Below are positions 27,641-38,420 of a DNA stretch of 64,000 nt, piece by piece. Position 1 is the stretch's first letter, and each line of letters starts with the position of its first letter. A model generated the notes under the pieces. That model had not been told where the DNA came from and did not search any database. It worked only from the letters and a program-made list of their open reading frames with translations. The DNA lies in contig NZ_JNXI01000011.1 of the NCBI RefSeq assembly GCF_000717055.1, positions 167,928 to 231,927 on the forward strand, read 5' to 3'. The translations under genes were made by a program, and so were the position numbers. The stretch comes from Streptomyces iakyrus. Lineage in GTDB: Bacteria; Actinomycetota; Actinomycetes; Streptomycetales; Streptomycetaceae.

Positions 27641-30600
27641 TCAGGGCCCGGCCGGCTTCACCTTCCTGTCGGTGCCGTTCACCCGCACGGTGACCTTGCG
27701 GCGGTTGCGGGCCCGGTCGGCCGTGATGCTGAACGACGTGACCTTCCCGTTCCGCCACGTGCAGCCGACCTCGTAACCGCCACGGGCGCGCAGCCCGGTG
27801 AAGGAGCCCTTGGCCTTCCAGCCGTCCGGCAGGGCGGGCAGCAGGTGGATGACGTCGTCGTGACTCTGCAGGAGCATCTCCGCCACGGCGCCCGAGATGC
27901 CGAAGTTGCCGTCCATCTGGAAGGGCGGGTGGTTGCAGAACAGGTTGGGCAGCGTGTTGTACGTCAGCAGTCCGCGCAGCATGATCCCGGCGCGCTGCCC
28001 GTCGCCCAGGCGGGCGAAGAGGGCCGCCCGCCAGGGCCAGGTCCACGAGCGGCGGCTGTCGCCCGACACCGTCCCGGCCGTGAACGGGACGCCTTCCTTC
28101 TCGCCGCAGCGCGCCTTGAGGGAGACGAGGGCGGCGGCCGCGAAGTCCGGTGTCCGCGGGGTGATCTGGCGGCCCGGGTAGACCGCGAAGAGGTGCGAGG
28201 TGTGGCGGTGGATGTCGGTGGGGCCGTCGATGTCCTCCTGCCACTCCTGCAACTGTCCCCACTTGCCTATCTTGTTCGGTGCGAGACGCGCCTGCAGGTC
28301 CGCGATCCTGGCCCGGTAGGCGGGGTCCTCCTTGAGCACGGACTCGCAGTCGAGGTAGTTCTGGAACAGGTCCCAGATGATCTGCTGGTCGTACATGACG
28401 CCGTCCTCGCGCGGCCCGTGCTCGGGGGACCAGCCGTCGGGGGCGACCAGGAGGCCGTCCGCGCGCTCCTTGAGGTGGTCCTCCCAGAACTCGCAGATCT
28501 CCTTGATCATCGGATGGGCGACGCTGCGGAGGTAGTCCAGGTCCTGGGTGAACGCCCAGTGCTCGTACAGGTGCTGGGCGTACCAGGCACTCGCGACGGT
28601 GTTCCACTCCCAGGCGTTGCCGCCGAAGACGCTCTGGCTGGTGCGGGCCGTCCAGCCGCGCGTGTCCGCGCCGAAGGCGTTGCGGGTCGCGACGCGGCTG
28701 GGCACCGCCACCTGCTCGACGTACCGGACGAGCGCCTCGTGGCACTCCGGCAGGTTCGTCGTCTCGGCGCCCCAGTAGTTCATCTGGACGTTGATGTTGG
28801 TGTGGTAGTCGGAGGCCCAGGCGGGCTGGTTGCTGTCGTTCCAGAGGCCCTGGAGGTTGGCGGGCAGGCCGTTCGGGCGGGAGGAGCCGATCAGCAGATA
28901 CCGGCCGTAGTGGAACATCGTCTGCTCCAGCGTCGGGTCCTCCCCGCCCGCCGCGTAGCGCGCCAGCCGGGCGTCGGTCGGCAGGGCGACGACGTCGGCG
29001 CCGGAAGTGCCCCAGTCGACCGCGACACGGTTCATCAGGGCACGCGTCTCGGCGGTGTGCTCGTCGCGCAGCGCGCGGTAGGACCGGGCGGCCGCCTTGC
29101 GGAGCGTCCTGGCGACGACCGGCGCCGGGTCGGTTCCGCGCCATCCGGCGGCGGCGTCGAGCTTGTAGTCGGTGCGGGCGTCGAGGAAGAGGGTGAGGGT
29201 CGTGCAGCCGCTGAACCACAGCACGGACCGGTCGGAGCGCAGGTCGCCGTCGGTGTGCACGGCCTGGACGGTGCACGCGTGCTTGAGGCCGTTGCCCATG
29301 ACGCCGCGGAAGCCGATGCGCCCGGTGGCGGCGTCGACGGTCGTCGGCGCCTCGTCCTGTCCGGACGTCAGCGAGATCGCCCCGGAGAGTTCGCCGGCCC
29401 GCTCCGAGGTGTACCGGAAGACCATGACGTCCGCGGACCGGCCGGCGAAGGCCTCGCGCAGGACGCGCCGTCCCGGTGCGCCGAAGCCGGTGACGTGGAC
29501 GCCGTTCACGAAGTCGAGGGAGCGCCGGTAGTCGACGACCGCGCGCTGTGTGCGCGAGTCGAAGCCCTTGCCCTCCAGCGCGATCTCCGCGATCTGCAGG
29601 CCGGTGGAGGAGGCGCGTGGCGTAAGGGTGAGGCGGAAGGTGCGGTAGGCCGTGCTGTCGGCGATCCGGAAGGTCCGGGTCTCACCGCGGCCGGCGAAGG
29701 GCGTGGAGGGGTTCTGCGTGTCGAGGGTCGTCCAGGCACGCCCGTCCTGCGACGCCTCGAACCGCCACCCCGCGGGGTCGTCCTCGGGACGGTCCGGGGC
29801 CGAGGTCAGCGCGTACGACGTGACGGTGACCGCGCGGGGCAGGTCGGCCTGCCAGACGACCGCCGGTGCGGCCGCGCCGACCCGCCAGACCGTGGCCGGA
29901 TCGCGGTCCACCGAGCGCAACAGGTCCGTGGGCCGGGACCCGGTCCCGGACCCTGCGGAGTGCCCGCTCGGCGACGACAGGTACATCGTGCCGCCCCCGC
30001 CGAGGTCGACTCCGGCCAGGCCGATCTCGCTCACCTGGAAGTGGCTGACGCCCGCCTTCGGGACGAAGTCGAACCGGTAGAAGCGGTAGGCCGCGGTGTC
30101 GGCGCAGGTGAATTCCCGTGTCTGGAAACGGTTTTCGAAGGGGGCGTCCAGCGTGCGTCTGTCGAGTGTGGTCCAGGCGGTGCCGTCGGTGGAACCGGAG
30201 AACGTCCACTCCTGCGGGTCGCGCTGCGGTACGTCGTTGGCGCTCGTCAGCCGGTAGGCCGCCACCGTGGCCGGGGCGGGGAGCTCGACCTGCCAGCGCA
30301 CCTTCGGCCCCGGTCCCTCGATGCACCACTTGGTGTTCGCGTCACCGTCATACGTCTTGTCGACGCCTTCCGACGAGCTGCTGCTGTACGGTCCCCCGGG
30401 AGCCGTGACCTCAGGAGTCGCAGGGGGAGCGAAAGTGACGAAGAGGTCGCCGAAGTTCCGGTACGAGCCGAAGCCGGTCATGCCGGTGTCGAAGTCGCTG
30501 TCCGGCTTGCCCGCCAAGGCGTTGTCGTAGTTGTTGACACCGCCCCACAGGCTCTGTTCGTTGAACTGGATGCGCTCTTGGTGGGGATCGGCGAAGAGCA

Positions 30601-30844
30601 TGGCACCGAGCCGGCCGTTGCCGATGGGCAGGGCCTGCGACTGCCAGTCCGTGGCAGGCACGGAGTAGGTCAGCGCCTCGCGGGACAGGGTGGGCCACGG
30701 GACGTACGCCGCGTCGCCGCCCCCTGCGGCGACGGCCTGCGGTGCGGGTGATCCGCCGGTGAGCTGAGCGAGCAGCGGCGCGACGGCGAGGCCGCCGCCG
30801 AACTTGATGACACTGCGTCGTTGCGGCTGGCTTCCATCGCTCAC
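27641..30844 (-). CDS. GH95 family alpha-L-fucosidase-like glycosidase with nested F5/8-type C domains
   Basis: A 1067-residue secreted glycosidase. The Tat signal [13 protein letters not shown] begins at residue 9; GTG 30844 is chosen for GGGAG 8 nt upstream, with ATG 30868 as alternative. The GH95 N-terminal beta domain ([25 protein letters not shown]) is interrupted by two tandem discoidin/F5_8-type domains (about 150-280 and 290-450). The (alpha/alpha)6 barrel then has [20 protein letters not shown] and WSPEHGP, matching catalytic Asn/Glu positions of GH95. It should remove L-fucose or L-galactose residues from plant or host glycans outside the cell. Single gene, with a dyad operator upstream. 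Confidence 0.88.
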   Translation of the reverse strand: MSDGSQPQRRSVIKFGGGLAVAPLLAQLTGGSPAPQAVAAGGGDAAYVPWPTLSREALTYSVPATDWQSQALPIGNGRLGAMLFADPHQERIQFNEQSLWGGVNNYDNALAGKPDSDFDTGMTGFGSYRNFGDLFVTFAPPATPEVTAPGGPYSSSSSEGVDKTYDGDANTKWCIEGPGPKVRWQVELPAPATVAAYRLTSANDVPQRDPQEWTFSGSTDGTAWTTLDRRTLDAPFENRFQTREFTCADTAAYRFYRFDFVPKAGVSHFQVSEIGLAGVDLGGGGTMYLSSPSGHSAGSGTGSRPTDLLRSVDRDPATVWRVGAAAPAVVWQADLPRAVTVTSYALTSAPDRPEDDPAGWRFEASQDGRAWTTLDTQNPSTPFAGRGETRTFRIADSTAYRTFRLTLTPRASSTGLQIAEIALEGKGFDSRTQRAVVDYRRSLDFVNGVHVTGFGAPGRRVLREAFAGRSADVMVFRYTSERAGELSGAISLTSGQDEAPTTVDAATGRIGFRGVMGNGLKHACTVQAVHTDGDLRSDRSVLWFSGCTTLTLFLDARTDYKLDAAAGWRGTDPAPVVARTLRKAAARSYRALRDEHTAETRALMNRVAVDWGTSGADVVALPTDARLARYAAGGEDPTLEQTMFHYGRYLLIGSSRPNGLPANLQGLWNDSNQPAWASDYHTNINVQMNYWGAETTNLPECHEALVRYVEQVAVPSRVATRNAFGADTRGWTARTSQSVFGGNAWEWNTVASAWYAQHLYEHWAFTQDLDYLRSVAHPMIKEICEFWEDHLKERADGLLVAPDGWSPEHGPREDGVMYDQQIIWDLFQNYLDCESVLKEDPAYRARIADLQARLAPNKIGKWGQLQEWQEDIDGPTDIHRHTSHLFAVYPGRQITPRTPDFAAAALVSLKARCGEKEGVPFTAGTVSGDSRRSWTWPWRAALFARLGDGQRAGIMLRGLLTYNTLPNLFCNHPPFQMDGNFGISGAVAEMLLQSHDDVIHLLPALPDGWKAKGSFTGLRARGGYEVGCTWRNGKVTSFSITADRARNRRKVTVRVNGTDRKVKPAGP

Positions 30845-30935
30845 AGTGAGATCTCCCGACCTATTCATCGGTTCTTTCGCAGGCAAGTGACGCCACATCG
30901 ACATCTGTCGGCGGCATGAACATCGTCGGCACTAA

Positions 30936-30952
30936 ATAGATCGGATGTCTAT
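30936..30952. promoter_or_regulatory. Dyad operator upstream of GH95 gene
   Basis: ATAGATCGGATGTCTAT: perfect 5-bp arms with a 7-nt centre, 84-108 nt upstream of the GH95 start codons. Likely the site of a sugar-responsive repressor; the regulator is not identified. Confidence 0.5.
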
Positions 30953-31183
30953 AGGTGTGCATCACAGAGCAGTCGGTCAACCGGCCGTCTTCGCATCCAT
31001 GCATCCCGAGTGGGTTCGAAATTTCGCATGCCGTTCCGGAAACTCGCGGCGCCAGAGATGACCGACGCAGGCTCGGCCAAGTCAACACCACGGGCATCCC
31101 TGTCGGGCAGGCGACTGAACTGCTGTGATGCCGCCTCCAGATTCCGAATGTTTCGTCACTGAAATCGAATCCTGCGAGAAGGA

Positions 31184-32432
<1,249 letters not shown>

Positions 32433-32444
32433 CCGACCGCGCCG

Positions 32445-32475
32445 TGGGGAGCGCTCCTGCCGGGAGCGCTCCCCA
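32445..32475. promoter_or_regulatory. Tandem CebR-like palindromes, also a terminator-like stem
   Basis: Two GGGAGCGCTCC elements (boxes at 32446-32459 and 32461-32474) whose centres are 15 bp apart. The cellobiose repressor CebR binds TGGGAGCGCTCCCA; the boxes match 11 and 12 of 14 positions. The whole 31 nt is a symmetric 13-bp stem with loop TGCCG, so it can also terminate the xylanase message. It lies 63 nt before the GH6 start. Confidence 0.65.
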
Positions 32476-32537
32476 TCCCCCTTGGCTCACCGCCGACCTT
32501 CGGACACACCCCCTGTCAGAAAGCCGAGGTACCTGCC

Positions 32538-33503
32538 ATGCGCCGTGTCCTCCCCGCCCTGGTGGCAGCGCTGTGCGCACTGCCGCTGGCGCTCGCCGCC
32601 GCCCCGGCCGCCCACGCGGCGGACCCGACGACCATGACCAACGGGTTCTACGTGGACCCCGACTCCAGCGCGAAACGGTGGGTCGCCGCCAACCCCGGTG
32701 ACGGCCGGGCGTCCGCGATCAACACCTCGATCGCGAATGTCCCGACGGCCCGCTGGTTCGGCTCCTGGAGCGGCACCATCGGCACCGCCACCGGCGCGTA
32801 CGCGGGCGCCGCGGACGCCCGGGACAAGCTGCCCCTGCTCGTCGCCTACAACATCTACAACCGCGACTACTGCGGCGGGCACTCCGCGGGCGGAGCCTCC
32901 TCGCCGTCCGCCTACAGGAGCTGGATCGCCCAGTTCGCGGGCGGGATCGCCGGCCGCCCGGCCCTCGTCGTCCTCGAACCGGACTCCCTCGGGGACTACG
33001 GCTGCATGACCCAGGCGCAGATCGACGAGCGCGAGGGCATGCTGACCGGAGCGCTCGCCGAGTTCAACCGCCAGGCCCCCAATACCTGGGTCTACCTCGA
33101 CGCCGGCAACCCGGCCTGGGCGAGCGCGGCGACCATGGCCCGGCGTCTGCACGAAGCGGGTGTCCGGCAGGCCCACGGTTTCTCGCTCAACGTCTCCAAC
33201 TACCTGACCACGGCCGAGAACACCGCGTACGGCAACGCCGTCAACAGGGAACTCGGCGCCCGGTACGGCTACACCAAGCCGTTCGTCGTGGACACCAGCC
33301 GCAACGGCAACGGCTCCAACGGCCAGTGGTGCAACCCTTCGGGCCGCCGTATCGGCACTCCCACCCAGCTGGGCGGGGGCGCCGAGATGCTCCTGTGGAT
33401 CAAGGTGCCGGGCGAGTCCGACGGCAACTGCGGCGTCGGAGGCGGCTCCTCGGCGGGGCAGTTCCTCCCTGAGGTCGCGTACAAGATGATCTACGGCTAC
33501 TGA
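32538..33503 (+). CDS. GH6 family cellulase (endoglucanase type), secreted
   Basis: A 321-residue secreted GH6 enzyme with no binding module. The signal peptide ends at about AAHA-ADP (residue 28). The distorted TIM barrel has the catalytic acid Asp149 in VVLEPDSLG, NIYNRDYCGG, YLDAGNPAW and the C-terminal NCGVGGG region; two conserved disulfide-type cysteines are visible. It inverts the anomeric carbon while cutting beta-1,4-glucan. The short length and few loop insertions suggest an endoglucanase. The upstream CebR-like boxes imply cellobiose-controlled expression. Confidence 0.93.
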   Translation: MRRVLPALVAALCALPLALAAAPAAHAADPTTMTNGFYVDPDSSAKRWVAANPGDGRASAINTSIANVPTARWFGSWSGTIGTATGAYAGAADARDKLPLLVAYNIYNRDYCGGHSAGGASSPSAYRSWIAQFAGGIAGRPALVVLEPDSLGDYGCMTQAQIDEREGMLTGALAEFNRQAPNTWVYLDAGNPAWASAATMARRLHEAGVRQAHGFSLNVSNYLTTAENTAYGNAVNRELGARYGYTKPFVVDTSRNGNGSNGQWCNPSGRRIGTPTQLGGGAEMLLWIKVPGESDGNCGVGGGSSAGQFLPEVAYKMIYGY

Positions 33504-33516
33504 TCCGGGGAAGTTC

Positions 33517-33551
33517 GGGTGCGCCTGGGATCCCGGGCCAGGCGCACCCGG
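33517..33551 (+). terminator. Terminator-like hairpin after the GH6 gene
   Basis: A perfect stem of 12-13 bp (GGGTGCGCCTGG with its complement), loop of 9 nt, starting 14 nt after the stop. No T tract, as is usual in Streptomyces. Confidence 0.7.
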
Positions 33552-33746
33552 CGACGGACCGCCGGCTGTGGCGTCGCGCCGTCGGACCGGCGGCAGAGTC
33601 GAAGCGCTTCGACGGGCGTCGACCGCTCCGCACCGCCCCGGGGCACCGGGCCCCGGGGCGCCGTGACGCCGTGGCGGACCTAGGCTGGAAGCGGCCGCTG
33701 GAAACGAGCCCTGACGGGGACCGCTGTCCGGACGGAGGCGTGTCGC

Positions 33747-36200
33747 GTGGAGATGGCCGGCAAGCAGGACGCGCCCACAGCCGTTGTCGTGGTGGACCCG
33801 GACGGCGTGGTGAGCGGCTGGAGCGAAGGGGGCCGGCTGCTGCTGGGCTGGACCGCGCAGGACACCGTCGGCCGCCCCGTGGCCGACCTGCTGGTCGACC
33901 CCCCGCCCCGCGGCTTCCCCGAGGGCTATAGATCCGGCCCCGACCCGACCGGCTTCACAGCCCTGCGGCACCGGGACGGTTCCACGGTGGACGCGGTGCT
34001 GACCGCTCACCCACTGTTCGGCCCAGACGGCCGGGCGCTGGGGCACGCGGTGACCGTCCAGCGCTGGGGACGCCGCCCGGTGGTCGCCGACCGGGCCTTC
34101 GAGCAGTCTCCCTTCGCTCTGGGCGTCTACGACCCTGAGCTGCGGTTTCTGTGGATCAACGCCTCCTCGGGCCGGGTGATCGCGCACTCCGAGGACCAAG
34201 TGCTCGGTAAGCATTACCGCGAGGTGCTTCCCGAGTTCGACCGCACGCTGTTTCCCGAAAGGGACGACAAGCCCTACACCGACGCGCTCGCCGAAGTGGC
34301 GAGGACGGGCGAGGCCACGCGTCTCATCACCGTCTTCCGCCCTCGCGGCAGCGACTACGCCAATGCCTGGGCCACCAGCATCTGGCCCGTCCGGGATGCC
34401 GAGGGCAGGGTCCGCGCGATCGCCAACTGGGGTTTCGACATGAGCGCCGAGTACTGGGCCCGGCAGCGCCTGCTCATCCTCAACGAGGCCAGCGGCGGCA
34501 TCGGCCGGACACTCGACGTGATCGGCACCGCCCAGGAGCTGGCCAGGACCCCGGTGCCGGGATTCGTCGACCTCGTCGGCGTGGACCTCTTCGACGAGGT
34601 GCTGCGCGGAGAGGAACCGCCTTCCGTGTCCTCCTTCGACCCCGGCGAGACCATCAGGCTCAGCCGTGCCGCCCAGCACAGCACGAAGGTGGACGCCGAC
34701 CATGCTCCGGAGGCCATGGCATCGGTCACCCACGCGCCCGGTTCCGTCGCCGCCCGCTGCATGGCCACCGGCAGGCCCACGGTCGAGCTCACCACTGAGC
34801 CCGGCGAGGGCGGCGAATGGGCCTTCGGGCCCGGACTGGCCGCCGACCCGGCCCACTGGCCACCGGGCAACCCGGTGATCGACGGGTCCATCGCCGCCGA
34901 CGGGCTGACCGGGCGGATCACCGTGCCGCTCCAGGCGCGCGGCGCGCTGCTCGGGGTGGTGTCCTTCTCCCGCCTCGACCGGCCCGAGGCGTTCACGGCC
35001 GACGACTTGATCCTCGCCGAGGAGCTGGCCGCGAAGGCGGCCGTCGCCATCGACAACGCCCGCCGGTACTCGCGCGAGCGCACGACCGCACTGACCCTGC
35101 AACGCAGCCTGCTGCCGCAGGGCCTGCCGACCCAGGAGGCGGTCGAGGTGGCATCCCGCTACCTGCCCGGCGGGACCGGCGCGGAAGTGGGCGGTGACTG
35201 GTTCGACGTCATTCCGCTGTCCGGCGCCCGGGTCGCCCTGGTCGTCGGCGATGTCGTCGGCCACGGTCTGCACGCCTCGGCCAGCATGGGCAGGCTGCGC
35301 ACGGCGGTGCGCACCCTCGCCGACGTCGACCTGCCGCCCGACGAGCTGCTGACCCACCTGGACGACCTGGTCCTGCACCTCGCCGGCGACCACCGGCCCG
35401 ACGGCCACTTCCAGCCGACCGGCGAGTCCGGCGCCACCTGTCTGTACACCGTCTACGACCCCGTCTCCCGCCGTCTCACGTTGGCGAGCGCCGGCCATCC
35501 ACTGCCGCTGGTCATCTCCCCGGACGGCACCCTGCCCCCGGTGCCCGCCCATCCGGGGCCGCCGCTCGGCCTCGGAGGGCTGCCGTTCGAAGCCGCCGAG
35601 CTCGAACTGCCCGAGGGCAGCCTGCTGGCCCTCTACACCGACGGGCTGGTGAGGAGCCACGAGCGCGATGTCGATGAGGGGATCGCCGAACTGCAGCGGG
35701 TCCTGAACCACTCGACCACCTCGCTGGAGGAGCTGTGTGACACGGTGATGGACGGCATGCTCCTGGACCGCCGGACCGACGACGCCGCCCTGCTGCTCGC
35801 TCGCACGTGCGCGCTGGATCCCCACCACGTCGCCGACTGGGAGGTCGAGCCCGACACCGCACAGGTGCCGAACGCCAGGAAGTTCGCCGTCGACCAGGTG
35901 GACGCCTGGGGCCTGGAGGAGGCGGCGTTCGTCACCGAACTGGTCGTCAGCGAGCTGGTCACCAACGCCATCCGGTACGGCGAGCCGCCGATCAGACTGC
36001 GCCTGATCCGCGACACCTCGCTGATCTGCGAGGTCTCCGACGCCAGCAACACCGCCCCGCACCTGCGCCGGGCCCGCGCCTTCGACGAGGGCGGCCGGGG
36101 CCTGTTGCTCGTCGCCCAGCTCACCCAGGGGTGGGGCACCCGGCACACCGGCAACGGCAAGACGATCTGGTGCGCGCAGGCGACACCATCCCCTACCTGA
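33747..36200 (+). CDS. PAS-PAS-GAF-PP2C phosphatase with C-terminal HATPase (SpoIIE/RsbW type)
   Basis: An 817-residue signalling protein. Two PAS domains (about 10-105 and 110-230) and a GAF domain (245-440) lead to a PP2C/SpoIIE phosphatase (480-685, GGDWFDVIPL near 481, VVGDVVGHG, YTDGLVRSHERDVDEGI). At the end is an anti-sigma-type HATPase_c domain (700-817, LVVSELVTNAIRYGEPP). Such proteins dephosphorylate anti-sigma antagonists and may themselves phosphorylate them, setting stress or development sigma factors. GTG 33747 has GGAGG 8 nt before it. No sigma or antagonist gene is adjacent. Confidence 0.88.
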   Translation: MEMAGKQDAPTAVVVVDPDGVVSGWSEGGRLLLGWTAQDTVGRPVADLLVDPPPRGFPEGYRSGPDPTGFTALRHRDGSTVDAVLTAHPLFGPDGRALGHAVTVQRWGRRPVVADRAFEQSPFALGVYDPELRFLWINASSGRVIAHSEDQVLGKHYREVLPEFDRTLFPERDDKPYTDALAEVARTGEATRLITVFRPRGSDYANAWATSIWPVRDAEGRVRAIANWGFDMSAEYWARQRLLILNEASGGIGRTLDVIGTAQELARTPVPGFVDLVGVDLFDEVLRGEEPPSVSSFDPGETIRLSRAAQHSTKVDADHAPEAMASVTHAPGSVAARCMATGRPTVELTTEPGEGGEWAFGPGLAADPAHWPPGNPVIDGSIAADGLTGRITVPLQARGALLGVVSFSRLDRPEAFTADDLILAEELAAKAAVAIDNARRYSRERTTALTLQRSLLPQGLPTQEAVEVASRYLPGGTGAEVGGDWFDVIPLSGARVALVVGDVVGHGLHASASMGRLRTAVRTLADVDLPPDELLTHLDDLVLHLAGDHRPDGHFQPTGESGATCLYTVYDPVSRRLTLASAGHPLPLVISPDGTLPPVPAHPGPPLGLGGLPFEAAELELPEGSLLALYTDGLVRSHERDVDEGIAELQRVLNHSTTSLEELCDTVMDGMLLDRRTDDAALLLARTCALDPHHVADWEVEPDTAQVPNARKFAVDQVDAWGLEEAAFVTELVVSELVTNAIRYGEPPIRLRLIRDTSLICEVSDASNTAPHLRRARAFDEGGRGLLLVAQLTQGWGTRHTGNGKTIWCAQATPSPT

Positions 36201-36288
36201 CGGCTCGTAACCACCGTCGGCAACCGCCAAGATCGACAACTGGTCAATCGTAATGTGGCCTGCGAAGCTGGAGTTCAAGGGCTCATCT

Positions 36289-36303
36289 ACTAGGTTGTCT
36301 AGG
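36289..36303. promoter_or_regulatory. CTAG-GGTTGTN-CTAG dyad next to dhaK ribosome site
   Basis: ACTAGGTTGTCTAGG carries two CTAG elements nine bp apart (start to start), directly upstream of and touching the AGGAGG ribosome site of dhaK. It could be an operator for the dha operon; the symmetry is modest. Confidence 0.3.
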
Positions 36304-36311
36304 AGGTTCCC

Positions 36312-37304
36312 GTGAAGATGCTGATCAACGTCCCGGAGACCGTGGTCGCGGACGCGCTGCGCGGTCTGGCGGCTGCCCACCCGGAGCTGACCGTGGACGT
36401 GGAGAACCGGGTGATCGTGCGGCGGGACGCCCCCGTCGCCGGACAGGTGGGGCTGATCTCGGGCGGCGGCTCGGGGCACGAACCGTTGCACGGTGGTTTC
36501 GTGGGCCCCGGCATGCTGTCGGCGGCCTGTCCCGGCGAGGTGTTCACCTCCCCCGTGCCCGACCAGATGCTGCGCGCGGCCGCCGCCGTGGACAGCGGGG
36601 CCGGCGTGCTGTTCATCGTGAAGAACTACACCGGCGACGTGCTCAACTTCGACATGGCCGCCGAGATGGCCGAGGACGAGGGCATCCAGGTCGCGAAGGT
36701 GCTGGTCAACGATGACGTGGCGGTGACCGACAGCCTGTACACGGCCGGGCGGCGCGGCACGGGCGCGACCCTGTTCGTGGAGAAGATCGCGGGCGCCGCC
36801 GCTGTCGAGGGGATGCCGCTGGAGCGGGTCGAGGCCATCGCCCGGCAGGTGAACGAGAGCTCCCGCAGTTTCGGGATCGCGCTGAGCGCGTGCAGCACCC
36901 CGGCCAAGGGCAGCCCGACCTTCGATCTGCCGCCGGGCGAACTGGAGTTGGGGATCGGCATCCACGGCGAGCCGGGCCGGGAGCGGCGCGCCATGATGAC
37001 CTCCGGCGAGATCGCCGAGGCGGCCGTGGAGGCGGTGGTGGAGGACCTGCAGCCGCGCAATCCGGTGCTGGTCCTGGTCAACGGCATGGGTGCGACGCCC
37101 CTGCTGGAGCTGTACGGCTTCAACGCCGAGGTGCACCGGGTGCTCGCCCAGCGCGGCGTCCCCGTGGCCCGCGTCCTGGTGGGCAACTACGTCACCTCCC
37201 TGGACATGGCGGGCGCCTCGCTCACGCTGTGCCAGGTCGACGAGGAGCTGCTGCGGCTGTACGACGCGCCGGTGAAGACCCCGGGTCTGCGCTGGGGCGT
37301 GTGA
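36312..37304 (+). CDS. dhaK: Dihydroxyacetone kinase subunit DhaK
   Basis: A 330-residue substrate-binding subunit of the PTS-type dihydroxyacetone kinase. GTG 36312 has AGGAGG 5-6 nt upstream. The active site is clear: GGGSGHEPLHGG with the His that orients substrate, and His218 in GIHGEPG, which forms the covalent hemiaminal with dihydroxyacetone. DhaK hands the substrate to DhaL-ADP for phosphorylation. First gene of dhaKLM. An Actinobacterial role in glycerol or dihydroxyacetone use is expected. Confidence 0.95.
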   Translation: MKMLINVPETVVADALRGLAAAHPELTVDVENRVIVRRDAPVAGQVGLISGGGSGHEPLHGGFVGPGMLSAACPGEVFTSPVPDQMLRAAAAVDSGAGVLFIVKNYTGDVLNFDMAAEMAEDEGIQVAKVLVNDDVAVTDSLYTAGRRGTGATLFVEKIAGAAAVEGMPLERVEAIARQVNESSRSFGIALSACSTPAKGSPTFDLPPGELELGIGIHGEPGRERRAMMTSGEIAEAAVEAVVEDLQPRNPVLVLVNGMGATPLLELYGFNAEVHRVLAQRGVPVARVLVGNYVTSLDMAGASLTLCQVDEELLRLYDAPVKTPGLRWGV

Positions 37305-37353
37305 CACACAGGGGGTAGAGGATCACCACGTACCTACCAGGCAAGGAGATCCA

Positions 37354-37953
37354 GTGCTCGACGCCGATTTCTTCCGCCGTTGGATGACGGCCACCGCCGC
37401 GTCCGTCGACCGTGAGGCGGAACGGCTCACCGCCCTCGACTCCCCCATCGGGGACGCCGATCACGGCAGCAACCTCCAGCGTGGGTTCACGGCCGTCGTG
37501 GCCGCCCTGGAGAAGGAGGCCCCGGACACGCCCGGCGGGGTCCTGACCCTGGCCGGACGCCAGCTGATCTCGACGGTCGGCGGCGCCTCGGGGCCGCTGT
37601 ACGGGACGCTGCTGCGCCGTACCGGCAAGGCGCTGGGCGATGCCGGCGAGGTCAGCGCGGAGCAGCTGGCCGAGGCGTTCCGGGCGGGGGTGGACGCGGT
37701 CATGACGCTCGGCGGCGCCGCCCCGGGCGACAAGACCATGATCGACGCGCTGGTGCCCGCGGCGGACGCGCTCGGCGACTCGTTCGCAACGGCCCGGACC
37801 GCAGCGGAGGAGGGCGCGGTGGCGACGACGCCCTTGCAGGCGCGCAAGGGCCGGGCGAGCTATGTGGGCGAGCGCAGCATCGGCCACCAGGACCCGGGCG
37901 CCACGTCGTCGGCGCTGCTGATCGCCGGACTCGCGGAGGCCGCCGGTGAGTGA
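37354..37953 (+). CDS. dhaL: Dihydroxyacetone kinase subunit DhaL
   Basis: A 199-residue ADP-binding subunit. The conserved blocks are LDSPIGDADHGSNLQRGF near residues 29-46 (the Asp residues bind Mg-ADP), GGASGPLYGTLLR, GDKTMIDAL and a C-terminal GRASYVGERSIGHQDPGA. ADP stays bound and is rephosphorylated by DhaM rather than exchanged. GTG 37354 with AAGGAGA upstream, 49 nt after dhaK. It overlaps dhaM by 8 nt. Confidence 0.95.
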   Translation: MLDADFFRRWMTATAASVDREAERLTALDSPIGDADHGSNLQRGFTAVVAALEKEAPDTPGGVLTLAGRQLISTVGGASGPLYGTLLRRTGKALGDAGEVSAEQLAEAFRAGVDAVMTLGGAAPGDKTMIDALVPAADALGDSFATARTAAEEGAVATTPLQARKGRASYVGERSIGHQDPGATSSALLIAGLAEAAGE

Positions 37954-38356
37954 CGAGCAGCTGGTGGGAATCGTGCTGGTGTCGCACAGCGCGGAGGTGG
38001 CCGCGTCGGTCGCGCAGCTGGCGAAGGGGCTCGCGGGCGGTGGCGCGGTGGTGCCGGTGGCTCCGGCGGGCGGCACCGAGGGCGGCGGGCTGGGTACGAA
38101 CTCGGAACTGATCGCCGCCGCGGCCGCGTCCGTCGACCGCGGAGCCGGGGTCGCCGTCCTGACCGACCTGGGCAGCGCGGTGCTCACGGTGAAGGCGCTG
38201 CTCGCGGAGGGCGACGAACTCCCGGAGCGGACGCGCCTGGTGGACGCACCCTTCGTGGAGGGTGCCGTCGCCGCGGTCGTCACGGCGTCCACCGGGGCGG
38301 ACCTGGCGGCGGTGGAGGCGGCCGCCACGGAGGCGTACACCTACCGGAAGGTGTGA
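37946..38356 (+). CDS. dhaM: Dihydroxyacetone kinase phosphotransfer subunit DhaM (EIIA-mannose-like)
   Basis: A 136-residue DhaM consisting of only the EIIA-Man-like domain. The phospho-accepting His14 sits in VLVSHSAEVA, and GGGLGTNSELI with LTDLGSAVLTVKAL follow. It relays phosphate from PTS EI and HPr to ADP on DhaL. The E. coli protein has extra HPr and EI-like domains, which are absent here, so general PTS proteins must feed it. GTG 37946 overlaps dhaL. A strong hairpin ends the operon. Confidence 0.93.
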   Translation: MSDEQLVGIVLVSHSAEVAASVAQLAKGLAGGGAVVPVAPAGGTEGGGLGTNSELIAAAAASVDRGAGVAVLTDLGSAVLTVKALLAEGDELPERTRLVDAPFVEGAVAAVVTASTGADLAAVEAAATEAYTYRKV

Positions 38357-38363
38357 GCGACGG

Positions 38364-38389
38364 CTGCGGCCGGGGACGCCCGGCCGCAG
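38364..38389. terminator. Terminator between dhaM and the chitosanase gene
   Basis: A perfect 11-bp stem (CTGCGGCCGGG with its complement, loop GACG) 8 nt after the dhaM stop and 32 nt beyond the convergent chitosanase stop; it may serve both directions. Confidence 0.75.
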
Positions 38390-38420
38390 GCCGTCCGCGC
38401 CGTGACACGTCGTCATCCGC

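Noticed and set aside
27614..30751. A 1045-codon plus-strand frame opposite the GH95 gene.
   Set aside because: Antisense shadow of a clear glycosidase; no domain, no suitable ribosome site.
32487..37307. An open frame of 1606 codons on the minus strand, antisense to the GH6, PP2C and dhaK genes.
   Set aside because: It lies exactly opposite well-identified genes, has no recognisable domain and is rich in Arg/Gly/His. Such frames arise from GC-rich third positions.
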